Below are positions 15,580-25,007 of a DNA stretch of 46,948 nt, one piece after another. A program made the position numbers and the translations under genes. Numbering within the stretch: position 1 is the first letter of the stretch; each line of letters begins with the position of its first letter. Source of the DNA: Oscillospiraceae bacterium (GTDB lineage: Bacteria > Bacillota > Clostridia > Saccharofermentanales > Fastidiosipilaceae); contig JAQWFM010000010.1 of assembly GCA_028704415.1 (NCBI GenBank), forward strand, positions 1-46,948, in the 5' to 3' direction. The notes under the pieces are model-generated. The model saw nothing but the letters and a program-made list of their open reading frames with translations. It made no database searches and was not told the origin of the DNA.

Positions 15580-16761
15580 ATGCCACTTAATAAACATCGT
15601 AAACTCAGTCCGGTCCTGTCGCTGGCGGCCCTGATCCTGCTGCTGGTGCTGCTGATTATATTGGAACAGCATCAGTCCAGCAATCGCATGGCCGTTGCCG
15701 TCCTGCAAAAAGGCGCCATCCTGGCAGTAGCGGCCGTAGCCATGAACCTGCCCAACGGCTTCACCGGTATTTTTTCGCTGGGTATGGCAGGCTTTATGTC
15801 CATCGGCGCTTACATCACTGCTATCCTGACGATTCCAACTGATACCATTGAATCGGTTTATTACATCAGCGGCGTCGCGGGCTGGGTCATGAATCTCAAA
15901 CGGGCTTTGGACGTACTGCCACAGCCCTTACTGGTACTAGTGGCCTTGCTGATTGGCGGGCTGATCGCTGCGCTATTTGCCTTTCTAATCGGCATACCGG
16001 TCCTGCGTTTTAAAAGTGATTATCTGGCCATCGCCACGTTAGGCTTTTCTGAGATAATCCGCGCGCTGGTAGCCAGCCCGCAGCTAGATCGGGTAACCAA
16101 CGGATCTTACGGGCTGAAAAACATCCCCGGATTTGCGACGGCCTCCGGCAGCGGCGTGCTCCTGATTCCTTTTGCGATCGCCGCGGTGTGTATTTTCATT
16201 ATGATTTTAGTCATCAACAGCTCGTACGGCCGGGCTTTCAAAGCCATTCGGGAAGATGATATCGCCGCAGAGGCCATGGGGATCAATTTGCTGAAGCATA
16301 AAGAACTGTCCTTTGTCATCAGTTCCTTTTTTACCGCTATTTCCGGCGGGATGCTGGCCATGTATATGCGCTCCATTGACTCCAAAACCTTTCAGGTAGC
16401 CTTAACTTATGACATTCTACTGATTGTGGTAATCGGCGGTATGGGCAGCGTGACCGGCAGCATTATCAGCGCTTTCTTGATCACAGCCGCCAAAGAGTGG
16501 TGGCTGCGTTTCTTTGACCAGACGCTTTATATTGGCAATTGGCAGGTGCCCCTGCTCCGAACCGGTTTCCGCATGGTCGTTTTTTCCATCCTGCTGATGG
16601 TGGTTGTGCTGTTTTACCGCCGCGGCTTAATGGGTGACCGCGAATTCAGCTGGGAAGATATCCTGGGGCTGCCGCAGCGCTGGCGCCACCGCCGGGTAGC
16701 CATAGCTGCCGCTAAAGCCGAAGCCGCTGCGCCAAAAGACGGAGGACAAAACGATGCCTGA
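15580..16761 (+). CDS. livM: Branched-chain amino acid ABC transporter permease LivM
   Basis: The 393-residue protein has about ten membrane helices. The LivM motifs are AVAAVAMNLPNGFTGIFSLGMAGFM (split here as AVAAVAMNLPNGFTG and IFSLGMAGFM), LRFKSDYLAIATLGFSEI, and the EAA-type loop FKAIREDDIAAEAMGINLLKHK. It pairs with LivH. An Ala/Arg/Lys-rich tail of about 35 residues follows the last helix. The start has GGCGGGG upstream, and the 3' end overlaps livG by eight bases, so translation is probably coupled. Confidence 0.95.
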   Translation: MPLNKHRKLSPVLSLAALILLLVLLIILEQHQSSNRMAVAVLQKGAILAVAAVAMNLPNGFTGIFSLGMAGFMSIGAYITAILTIPTDTIESVYYISGVAGWVMNLKRALDVLPQPLLVLVALLIGGLIAALFAFLIGIPVLRFKSDYLAIATLGFSEIIRALVASPQLDRVTNGSYGLKNIPGFATASGSGVLLIPFAIAAVCIFIMILVINSSYGRAFKAIREDDIAAEAMGINLLKHKELSFVISSFFTAISGGMLAMYMRSIDSKTFQVALTYDILLIVVIGGMGSVTGSIISAFLITAAKEWWLRFFDQTLYIGNWQVPLLRTGFRMVVFSILLMVVVLFYRRGLMGDREFSWEDILGLPQRWRHRRVAIAAAKAEAAAPKDGGQNDA

Positions 16762-17593
16762 TACACCAGTCCTGGAACTAGAACATGTCACCGTTCAGTT
16801 TGGCGGGGTGGTAGCCGTAGACAGTCTGAACCTGACCATTCAGTCCGGAGAGATCGTGGCCCTGATCGGACCAAATGGCGCCGGCAAGACCACCGCCTTT
16901 AATGCCATTACCGGGGTTTATAAACCTACCAATGGTTGTATTCGCTTTAAAGGCGACATCCTGGAGGAAAACTATCCGCAGGGCAAAATGCGCAAGCTCT
17001 ACCGGGGACATGATAACGGCCATTACCATGAACGGCTGGAGCGCACGCCGGATGAAATCTGCCGCCTGGGCATTGCCCGCACCTTTCAGAATATCCGGCT
17101 GTTTAAGCAGCTGACCGTTTTTGAAAATGTTCTGATTGCCTATCACAGTCACATTCAGGCCAGTATTTTTGCCTCCACCTTTCGTCTTAATCATCGCGAG
17201 GAACGCCAGATGCGAGATGGCGCCATGGCCTTGCTGGACCTGGTGGGGCTGGCAGATTTAGCTCAGGAAAAGGCTGATAACCTGCCCTATGGCAAGCAGC
17301 GCCATTTGGAAATTGCCCGCGCGCTGGCCACCAAGCCGGAATTACTGCTCCTGGACGAACCGGCTGCCGGCATGAATCCGCAGGAGACTGATGAGCTGAC
17401 CAACTTTATTTATGATATGAAAGATCAGTTCAAGCTCACGATTTTCATGATTGAGCACCATATGAATCTGGTCATGGATATATCCGACCGGATTTACGTC
17501 GTCGATTTTGGTAAACGCATTGCTGATGGCCGGCCAGAAGAGATTCAGAGCAATCCTGCTGTTATTTCGGCTTACTTGGGGGTGCAGGCATGA
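16754..17593 (+). CDS. livG: Branched-chain amino acid ABC transporter ATPase LivG
   Basis: The 279-residue ATPase has Walker A GPNGAGKTT (about 37-45), the LivG-type GIARTFQNIRLF Q-loop region, signature LPYGKQRHLEIARAL, Walker B LLLLDEPAAGMNP and the H-loop IEHHMNLVMDI. LivG and LivF form the cytoplasmic ATPase pair. It is about 25 residues longer than the Escherichia coli protein, because of an insertion near residues 75-98 that is rich in His, Arg and Tyr. Such insertions are common in Clostridial LivG proteins. GGAGG lies before the ATG, and the 3' end overlaps livF by four bases. Confidence 0.95.
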   Translation: MPDTPVLELEHVTVQFGGVVAVDSLNLTIQSGEIVALIGPNGAGKTTAFNAITGVYKPTNGCIRFKGDILEENYPQGKMRKLYRGHDNGHYHERLERTPDEICRLGIARTFQNIRLFKQLTVFENVLIAYHSHIQASIFASTFRLNHREERQMRDGAMALLDLVGLADLAQEKADNLPYGKQRHLEIARALATKPELLLLDEPAAGMNPQETDELTNFIYDMKDQFKLTIFMIEHHMNLVMDISDRIYVVDFGKRIADGRPEEIQSNPAVISAYLGVQA

Positions 17594-18363
17594 GCTTACT
17601 GGAAGTTAAAGATCTGAAAGTCAACTATGGCGGCATTAAGGCTTTAAAAGGCATCAGCTTTACGGTGGAAGAAGGCGAAATTGTCACGCTGATTGGCTCT
17701 AACGGAGCCGGAAAGTCCACCACACTGAAAGCCATCAGTGGTCTGCTGAAACCGGCTGCCGGAAAGATTTTTTATCATGGCCGGGACATCACCGGGCTGG
17801 ACGCCCAGCAGACGGTTGATCAGGGGATTGTCCTGGTGCCGGAAGGCCGCCGGATTTTTCCTAACCTAACCGTGCTGGAAAATCTGAAGATCGGTGCGTA
17901 TCTACGCAGTGACAAGGCCAAAATTCAACAGGACCTGGAGCGGGTGTATGACTTATTTCCCCGGCTTAAAGAGCGCAGCTGGCAAAAAGGCGGTACCCTG
18001 TCCGGCGGAGAGCAGCAAATGCTGGCCGTGGGCCGGGCCTTAATGGCCCGCCCGCAATTATTGATGATGGATGAGCCTTCTTTGGGACTGGCGCCGCTGG
18101 TGGTGCAGGATATCTTTAAGATTATTGGCGAAATCAATGCCACCGGCACCACCGTTTTACTAATTGAGCAAAATGCCAGCGCAGCGCTTGGATTGGCACA
18201 GCGGGGCTATGTCATGGTGACCGGAGAAATCAATCTGGAAGGCCGCGGCACCGAACTGCTGGCTAATCCCAGCGTGCAGGAAGCCTATTTAGGCAGTCAG
18301 AAGCGCCGGCATGGCGGCGGCCACCGGGCCGGAGCCGCTCCGGAGCTAAACCAGCAGGCCTGA
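17590..18363 (+). CDS. livF: Branched-chain amino acid ABC transporter ATPase LivF
   Basis: The 257-residue ATPase has Walker A GSNGAGKSTT (about 36-45), signature LSGGEQQMLAVGRAL, Walker B LLMMDEPSLGLAP and the H-loop LLIEQNASAAL. The VPEGRRIFPNLTVLENL segment is typical of LivF. It ends with a charged tail rich in Gly, His and Ala that is not part of the conserved domain. It is the last gene of livJHMGF and runs convergently towards the gene at 18387. Only a short palindrome AGGCTTAAGCCT (18368-18379) lies between them, with no convincing terminator. Confidence 0.95.
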   Translation: MSLLEVKDLKVNYGGIKALKGISFTVEEGEIVTLIGSNGAGKSTTLKAISGLLKPAAGKIFYHGRDITGLDAQQTVDQGIVLVPEGRRIFPNLTVLENLKIGAYLRSDKAKIQQDLERVYDLFPRLKERSWQKGGTLSGGEQQMLAVGRALMARPQLLMMDEPSLGLAPLVVQDIFKIIGEINATGTTVLLIEQNASAALGLAQRGYVMVTGEINLEGRGTELLANPSVQEAYLGSQKRRHGGGHRAGAAPELNQQA

Positions 18364-18386
18364 GGTCAGGCTTAAGCCTCAATCAG

Positions 18387-19367
18387 TTAACCGCAAAGAT
18401 GACAGCTGCCGCAGTCTCCACAAGACAGCGGTGGCTGTTGTAATATCTGGCGGAAAGCGGCGCTGCCGGCAGAGGTTCTAAAGCAGCAGTCAGCAAAGTC
18501 AAAGCTGCCCTGCTGCTCGCCGTTACTTAACGAAACCTGGGTTTGATGAAACTCCACCCGTAACGGTGCAATAGTCTGGCGGCTTGCCTGCAGCGGATCC
18601 GGTTTTAGTAAGGGCGCAAAAGTCACCAGCTCGCGGCCGGCCTTTATCACCTGCACCTGATCGGTTGAACTGACAATTGACCGCATACTGCCATCGGAGT
18701 TAAAGGCCAGGGAGTTGCGGTCGCCCTGCAGACCTGCGGCACTGCTGTCATAAGCGGTCATATTCCCCAAAGGGGTAGCGACCAGGAGCGGTTCGGCTGG
18801 TTCCAGTGATTCCAGCCGGCCATCTTCATAAAAGGCCGCGCCGTGGCGCACCGGCAGCAAGCCAACATTGGTCCGCAAGACGATGGTTTCGCCCGGCCAA
18901 AGTGTCAGCGACCGCAAAGCCCCGGAAGCAAAAAAATGCAGGCCGATCATTTTGCCCTTAAAGGAACCGCAAAACAGATGGAAACTAAGCTGCGGACACA
19001 AACGCTGCTCATCCTTCAGTTCCCAAAAGCCGGAAAGCTGCCCGTTAAGCGGAAACAGCCGTTGCAGCGTCCCCTCCGGATAAAAAATCAGCAATTCCGC
19101 CGGATAAGGGCCGATCGGCGTCGTAACTGTAGTCATCTGCTGCAGATAAATCGACCGCAGGCTGCCATCAGGATAAAAAGACAGCGCCGGCCGCGGACGG
19201 CTGCGTTCATCTTCCGGGCCCCAGCGGGGTACCAGCGTCCCGCAGGCCGTCGGTATCTTATTAGGCTCACTTAAGCAGCAGCTTAGCATCACGCCGTCCG
19301 GTGATTTGATCACTGACCGGACGCCCCTCAGTGTGCTTTGATTCAAAACAGAAACTTTTCCTGGCAT
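18387..19367 (-). CDS. Unrecognised MORN-variant repeat protein with CxxCxxCxxC tail
   Basis: I do not recognise a named family. The 326-residue protein contains at least five short hairpin repeats at about 62-74, 93-105, 143-155, 177-189 and 219-231. They follow the pattern 'hydrophobic-x-F/Y-Y/N-x-D/E-G-x-L/M-x-S/R-I/L' (examples: LSFYPDGSLRSIYL, LIFYPEGTLQRLF, AAFYEDGRLESLEP), which resembles MORN-variant repeats. It ends with Cys316, Cys319, Cys322 and Cys325 in perfect CxxCxxCxxC spacing, and more cysteines lie at 30, 31, 42, 124, 133, 294 and 295. It has no signal peptide or membrane helix. Metal or Fe-S binding by the tail is inference. It follows the AnfO-like gene after 12 bases with a GGGGGGA site, so it is its operon partner and divergent from nifH. 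Confidence 0.75.
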   Translation of the reverse strand: MPGKVSVLNQSTLRGVRSVIKSPDGVMLSCCLSEPNKIPTACGTLVPRWGPEDERSRPRPALSFYPDGSLRSIYLQQMTTVTTPIGPYPAELLIFYPEGTLQRLFPLNGQLSGFWELKDEQRLCPQLSFHLFCGSFKGKMIGLHFFASGALRSLTLWPGETIVLRTNVGLLPVRHGAAFYEDGRLESLEPAEPLLVATPLGNMTAYDSSAAGLQGDRNSLAFNSDGSMRSIVSSTDQVQVIKAGRELVTFAPLLKPDPLQASRQTIAPLRVEFHQTQVSLSNGEQQGSFDFADCCFRTSAGSAAFRQILQQPPLSCGDCGSCHLCG

Positions 19368-19379
19368 AGCCCATCCCCC

Positions 19380-20057
19380 CTAATTCAAATGATAGATGGT
19401 GATAATTAGTTCTCCCTCTGGCCCGGCCTCGCTTTTATAGCCCAGATTTTGGGCGGCCAGTTCCTGGTCTAGCCAGGGTGGAAGATGTGAATAGATAATT
19501 GTCAGGCGGCGGAAGCTCTGGCGCTGCCGCAGTAAGGGCAGCAAGGCCTGTTTGGTGGAAATCTCCGGATGCTGCTGCTGCAGCAGTTTTAAGTCAAGCC
19601 AAAAGCTGCCGGGCGGCCCTTCCTTCAGGCAAGCTGCCGGAGCAGCCGGAGCATCTGCCGGTGAAGCCGGAGCATCTGCCGGTGAAGCCGGAGCCACCGC
19701 CGGAGGCAGGATCTGCCCGCTGTTGCGACTGTTCTGGGTATCGGCCCAGACATGATCCAATACCGCGTCCCCGATCTGCGTAATCTCAAAGATAGCAAAA
19801 CCCATCCGGTCAAATACATAGTAGGGTAAACCACTCAGCTCAGCGGCGGCAATGATGCGGCAGTCTCCCAGCTCCAGCACCAGGGAACGAATCTGATCCC
19901 TGATATCTGCCGCGACTGAACTTGAATCAAGCCGCCAGGGTATATCCTGACTAAGCTGCCAGGATCCGTTTACGCGGGTGAAGATTTGCACGTGCTGGCA
20001 GGCCTGAACTGAGCTGGGTATGCTGTATTTTGAAAGTATTGATATCGTTTCTTGCAT
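19380..20057 (-). CDS. anfO: AnfO-family nitrogenase-associated protein
   Basis: The 225-residue protein matches the AnfO family (PF09582) pattern in both halves. The N-terminal domain (about 1-95) has VQIFTRVNGSWQLSQDIPW, then IRDQIRSLVLELGDCRIIAA, then LSGLPYYVFDRMGFAIFEI. The C-terminal domain (about 150-225) has FWLDLKLLQQQHPEISTKQA and LLPLLRQRQSFRRL, then LPPWLDQELA. AnfO is encoded beside Fe-only nitrogenase genes in Azotobacter and Rhodobacter and is needed for that enzyme's function; its biochemical role is unclear. Here the neighbouring nitrogenase is Mo-type. The halves are joined by an Ala/Pro/Ser linker made from a 21-base tandem repeat. GGGGAAAGG precedes the ATG. It is divergent from nifH. 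The symbol denotes family only. Confidence 0.78.
   Translation of the reverse strand: MQETISILSKYSIPSSVQACQHVQIFTRVNGSWQLSQDIPWRLDSSSVAADIRDQIRSLVLELGDCRIIAAAELSGLPYYVFDRMGFAIFEITQIGDAVLDHVWADTQNSRNSGQILPPAVAPASPADAPASPADAPAAPAACLKEGPPGSFWLDLKLLQQQHPEISTKQALLPLLRQRQSFRRLTIIYSHLPPWLDQELAAQNLGYKSEAGPEGELIITIYHLN
19645..19694. repeat. 21-base tandem repeat in the anfO-like linker
   Basis: Two identical 21-base units (19645-19665 and 19666-19686) plus eight bases of a third encode repeated Ala-Pro-Ala-Ser-Pro-Ala-Asp type residues in the linker of the AnfO-like protein. The repeat is in frame, so copy-number change would lengthen or shorten the linker without breaking the gene. Confidence 0.85.
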
Positions 20058-21208
<1,151 letters not shown>

Positions 21209-21233
21209 CCGATATATATAGGAGGATTACAGC

Positions 21234-21557
21234 ATGTTGTTAGTCAGAGCCATCATCCGGCCGGAGAAAGTTAATGAGGTGCTGGATGAATTAATGATCG
21301 CCGGATATCCCGCCGTAACTAAAATGGATGTGTTTGGCCGGGGGAAACAGAAGGGCATGATTGCCGGATCAGTGCAGTATGATGAAATTCCTAAAGAAAT
21401 GCTGCTGTTTTTCGTCAAAGATGAGGATAAAGACGATCTGGTTCGCATCCTTCTGCGCACCGCTAAAACCGGTACCGGTAACTTTGGCGACGGACGTATT
21501 TTTGTCTCCCCGGTAGAAGACGCCTACACCGTATCTACCGGCAAACAGGGCTTGTAA
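21234..21557 (+). CDS. nifI1: PII-like nitrogenase regulator NifI1
   Basis: The 107-residue protein is a PII/GlnB-family subunit. It starts MLLVRAIIRPEKVNEVLDEL and has a short T-loop around FGRGKQKG and the C-terminal KTGTGNFGDGRIFV nucleotide-binding block. NifI1 and NifI2 form a hetero-oligomer that binds NifDK and blocks it under nitrogen sufficiency. 2-Oxoglutarate relieves the block, as shown in methanogens. The position between nifH and nifD is diagnostic. An AGGAGG site precedes the start. Confidence 0.95.
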   Translation: MLLVRAIIRPEKVNEVLDELMIAGYPAVTKMDVFGRGKQKGMIAGSVQYDEIPKEMLLFFVKDEDKDDLVRILLRTAKTGTGNFGDGRIFVSPVEDAYTVSTGKQGL

Positions 21558-21572
21558 AGGAGTGGGGCTAGC

Positions 21573-21950
21573 ATGAAAGAAGTAATGGCATTTTTACGGG
21601 TCAATAAAGTTAACGACACTAAGAGAGCCCTGGCAGAGGCCGGATTTCCTTCTTTTACCTGCCGCCGGGTTCTGGGCCGGGGCCGCAAGACCGCCGACCC
21701 CTTACTGGCTCATCTGGCCCTGGAAAGTGGCCAGCTGCCGGCCAACGCTCAGGGCGAAAGCCTGACCGAGCATATGCGGCTGATCCCCAAGCGTTTTTTT
21801 ACCGTGGTGGTGGCAGATCAGCAAGCCGCTGATGAAGTGATTCAGACCATCATCAGAGTGAATCAGACCGGCAACCCAGGAGACGGAAAAATCTTTGTGA
21901 TTGATATTCCTGAAGCCTACCGGGTACGGACCGGAGATATGGTCCTCTAA
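21573..21950 (+). CDS. nifI2: PII-like nitrogenase regulator NifI2
   Basis: The 125-residue protein is the second PII-like subunit, with FLRVNKVNDTKRALAEAGFP at the N-terminus, LGRGRK at the base of a longer T-loop (about 40-65), and NQTGNPGDGKIFVIDIPEA at the C-terminus. It follows nifI1 after 15 bases with an AAAGGAG site. With NifI1 it gives rapid, reversible switch-off of nitrogenase in response to ammonium. Confidence 0.95.
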   Translation: MKEVMAFLRVNKVNDTKRALAEAGFPSFTCRRVLGRGRKTADPLLAHLALESGQLPANAQGESLTEHMRLIPKRFFTVVVADQQAADEVIQTIIRVNQTGNPGDGKIFVIDIPEAYRVRTGDMVL

Positions 21951-21976
21951 AAGCCGGACCAGAGGAGGTTAAGTCA

Positions 21977-23602
21977 ATGGATATCAGAACTGCTCTACTA
22001 GATAAATACGGCGCCAGGGTTTATAAAAACCGCAAGGATCATATCCTGACCGTGCCATCAGATGGCAGCATGCCTGTAGTGGGCGCTAATTCCCGGTCTT
22101 TACCCGGCATCATGACGGAACGCGGCTGCTGCTATGCCGGCTGTAAAGGCGTGGTGGTGGGCCCGATCAAGGATGTGGTCACCATTACCCACGGACCGAT
22201 TGGCTGCGGCTATTATACCTGGGGTACCAGACGCAATAAAGCCCGACCCAGCATTGAGGGACAGCGGCAGGAAAACATGCCCATGCTGAATCAGTATATG
22301 TTTTCTACCGACATGCAGGAGCCCAACATTGTCTTTGGCGGCGAAAAAAAGCTGCGCAAGGCCTGTGAGGAGGCTATTGAAATTTTTCATCCCAAAGCCA
22401 TCTTTATCTGCGCGACTTGCCCGGTGGGCCTGATTGGAGATGACATTCACGCGGTGGCAGCCAGTATTGAGGAAGATTACAACGTTACCTGTGTGGCCTT
22501 TTCCTGTGAGGGATACAAAGGCGTATCTCAGTCAGCCGGTCACCATATCGCCAATAATCAAATCATGCGCCACATTATCGGCAGCGGTTCCAGACCTCTG
22601 CCCACCCCCTTTACTGTCAATATCCTGGGCGAATACAACATTGGCGGCGACGGTTTTTACGAAGAAGCGCTGCTGGCCCGGTGTGGGATTCACGTCCGCT
22701 CGGCTTTTACCGGCAACGCCTCCATTGAAGAAATCGCCTCCGCCCATCAGGCCAATCTCAATCTGGTCATGTGCCACCGTTCCATTAACTATATCGCCGA
22801 TATGCTTAAAACGCGTTACGGCACGGACTGGCTGAAGGTAAACTTTATCGGGATTGAAGCAACTAAAAAGAGTTTGCGGGATATTGCCAATTATTTTGGC
22901 GACCAGGAGCTGCTGGACCAGGTTGAAGCAGTCATTGCCGAAGAAGAAGCCCGTTATGCGGAAGATTTTGCCTACTACCGCAGCAAGCTCAGCGGCAAAA
23001 CCGCCGGGCTTTATGTAGGCGGCTCGCGCTCGCACCATTATCAGCTGCTGCTGAAGGATTTTGGTGTCAGTACCGTACTGGCCGGCTACGAATTTGCGCA
23101 TCGCGACGATTATGAAGGCCGGGAGGTGATTCCTTCCATCAAGCTGGATGCGGACGGCAAAAATATTGAGACCATCACGGTTCAGCCGGATCCGGCCCAG
23201 TTCCGTACTTATCTGACCCCTGAAGGGGCTCAGCGCTTAAAAGAAACCCATCCTGAGATCGAACTGAATGATTACAAGGGCATGATTGTGGATATGGAAG
23301 CGGGCGCTCTGGTGGACGATGACATGAATCAATACGAAACCGAAGAGCTCATGCGTCTGGTCAAACCGGATATCTTTTTTACCGGGATTAAAGACAAGTA
23401 CGTCGTGCAAAAAGGCGGCACACTCTGCCGTCAGCTGCACTCCTATGATTACTCCGGTCCATATTCCTGTTTTCAGGGCGCAGCCAATTTTGCCCGGGAT
23501 CTGGTAGCCAGTCTCTATACCCCTGTCTGGGGCATGATTCGGGTTCCCTGGAAAAGCAGGCCAGCTATCCTGGCCCACACTGCTGTCGGAGGTGAAGACT
23601 AA
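21977..23602 (+). CDS. nifD: Nitrogenase MoFe protein alpha subunit
   Basis: The 541-residue protein has the P-cluster cysteines at 51 (ERGCCYAG), 77 (GPIGCGYY) and 148 (CATCPVGL). The FeMo-cofactor ligands are Cys266 (LVMCHRSINYI) and His488 (QLHSYDYSGPY). The substrate-channel motif GVSQSAGHHIANN is present. It is about 50 residues longer than proteobacterial NifD because of a segment near residues 380-430, which is typical of Clostridial NifD. Together with NifK it forms the alpha2beta2 dinitrogenase. No anfG/vnfG gene follows, which supports Mo-type. AGGAGG precedes the start, and the TAA stop overlaps the ATG of nifK. Confidence 0.98.
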   Translation: MDIRTALLDKYGARVYKNRKDHILTVPSDGSMPVVGANSRSLPGIMTERGCCYAGCKGVVVGPIKDVVTITHGPIGCGYYTWGTRRNKARPSIEGQRQENMPMLNQYMFSTDMQEPNIVFGGEKKLRKACEEAIEIFHPKAIFICATCPVGLIGDDIHAVAASIEEDYNVTCVAFSCEGYKGVSQSAGHHIANNQIMRHIIGSGSRPLPTPFTVNILGEYNIGGDGFYEEALLARCGIHVRSAFTGNASIEEIASAHQANLNLVMCHRSINYIADMLKTRYGTDWLKVNFIGIEATKKSLRDIANYFGDQELLDQVEAVIAEEEARYAEDFAYYRSKLSGKTAGLYVGGSRSHHYQLLLKDFGVSTVLAGYEFAHRDDYEGREVIPSIKLDADGKNIETITVQPDPAQFRTYLTPEGAQRLKETHPEIELNDYKGMIVDMEAGALVDDDMNQYETEELMRLVKPDIFFTGIKDKYVVQKGGTLCRQLHSYDYSGPYSCFQGAANFARDLVASLYTPVWGMIRVPWKSRPAILAHTAVGGED

Positions 23603-24969
23603 TGCTGGACGCAACACCCAAAACCCAAATTAAACGGGAAGCCCTGCGCATTAATTCCTGTAAGACCTGCCAGCCCGTCGGCGCACTGTACGCCGCGCTG
23701 GGGGTCCACCGCTGCATGCCCTATTCCAACGGATCGCAGGGCTGTGTGGCCTACCACCGGACCGTATTGACCCGGCATTACAAAGATCCCATGATGGCCG
23801 TTTCATCCTCCTTTACCGAGGGCGCCTCGGTCTTTGGCGGCAAGTCCAACCTGACCACAGGGGTCAAAAATGTGTTTGACATTTATCAGCCGGATATCAT
23901 CGCCGTCCACACGACCTGCCTTTCCGAAGTGATCGGGGACGACCTGAAAGCCTTTATTCAGGATCTGGATATCCCGGAAGGTAAATATGTCGTGCACTGC
24001 AACACCCCGTCATTCAAGGGCTCGCACATCAACGGCTATGCATCTATGATGGGCGGATTTATTAACTATCTGTCACAAAAAACCGGGCAGAGCAACGGCA
24101 AGCTGGCCGTCTTTCCGGCCTGGAGTGAACCTTCGGATCTGCGCCTGCTGAAATCTTATCTGGAACAGATGGGAATTGCCTATACGCTGTTTCCTGACCA
24201 GTCCGGTGTGGTCGACGCGCCGATGACCGACCATTTTGAATACTTTCCCAAAGGCGGCACGACCATTGAAGAAATCCGGGGACTGGGTGACTGCACGCAG
24301 GTTTTAGGTCTGGGCGAATGGACCATACCGGAACCCTGCGCGGCCCTGGAAAAGAAGTGCGCGACCCCTTCGACCATCCTGCCCTACCCGATTGGCATTC
24401 AGAATACCGACCGCCTGTTGATGACCCTGACTGATCTGACCGGCAAACCGGTGCCCTACGCCATAGAAGAAGAACGCGGTCAGTTGATCGATCTGATTCT
24501 GGACCAGCATATCTGGACCAGCCAAAAATCCTGTGCCATTTTTGGCGATCCCGACTTCATCCTGGGGGTCACCTCACTGGTACTGGAAATGGGGATGTTT
24601 CCCAAATATGTTCTGACCGGCACCCCCGGCCACGCCTTCCCTAAAATGTGCCAGGCCCTTTTTGAAGCCTATGGGGTGGAAGATCAGTGTCAGGCCTTTG
24701 AATTTGATGATCTGTTTGATCTGCATCAGTTCATTAAAAACGATCCGGTGGATCTTTTAATCGGCACCAATTACGGCAAACAGATCGCCCTGGCAGAAGG
24801 CATTCCCTTTGTCCGGGCCGGCTGGCCGGTGCTGGACCGTTATGGCCATTATCTCTGGCCCAATATCGGTTACCGCGGCGCGATGCGTTTTGTAGAACGG
24901 ATTTCCGGCGCCATTATGGATCATGTGGATGCAGTCTGTCCGGATGAAGACTTTGATGTCGTCATGTAG
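23602..24969 (+). CDS. nifK: Nitrogenase MoFe protein beta subunit
   Basis: The 455-residue protein carries the NifK P-cluster cysteines in CKTCQPVGA, GSQGCVAYHRT and HTTCLSEVIGDD. FTEGASVFGGKSN follows the second. It lacks the roughly 50-residue N-terminal extension of Azotobacter NifK, as in Clostridium. The GTNYGKQIA and WPVLDRYGHY segments near the C-terminus are conserved in the family. The start codon overlaps the nifD stop (TAATG), so translation is coupled. Confidence 0.98.
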   Translation: MLDATPKTQIKREALRINSCKTCQPVGALYAALGVHRCMPYSNGSQGCVAYHRTVLTRHYKDPMMAVSSSFTEGASVFGGKSNLTTGVKNVFDIYQPDIIAVHTTCLSEVIGDDLKAFIQDLDIPEGKYVVHCNTPSFKGSHINGYASMMGGFINYLSQKTGQSNGKLAVFPAWSEPSDLRLLKSYLEQMGIAYTLFPDQSGVVDAPMTDHFEYFPKGGTTIEEIRGLGDCTQVLGLGEWTIPEPCAALEKKCATPSTILPYPIGIQNTDRLLMTLTDLTGKPVPYAIEEERGQLIDLILDQHIWTSQKSCAIFGDPDFILGVTSLVLEMGMFPKYVLTGTPGHAFPKMCQALFEAYGVEDQCQAFEFDDLFDLHQFIKNDPVDLLIGTNYGKQIALAEGIPFVRAGWPVLDRYGHYLWPNIGYRGAMRFVERISGAIMDHVDAVCPDEDFDVVM

Positions 24970-25007
24970 ACGCCGGACCGCGCATCCTGATCTGTCAGGA
25001 GGTTAAA

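Noticed and set aside
18364-18386. AGGCTTAAGCCT palindrome as a livF terminator
   Set aside because: The stem is only six bases with no loop and no T-run, so it is not a convincing terminator.
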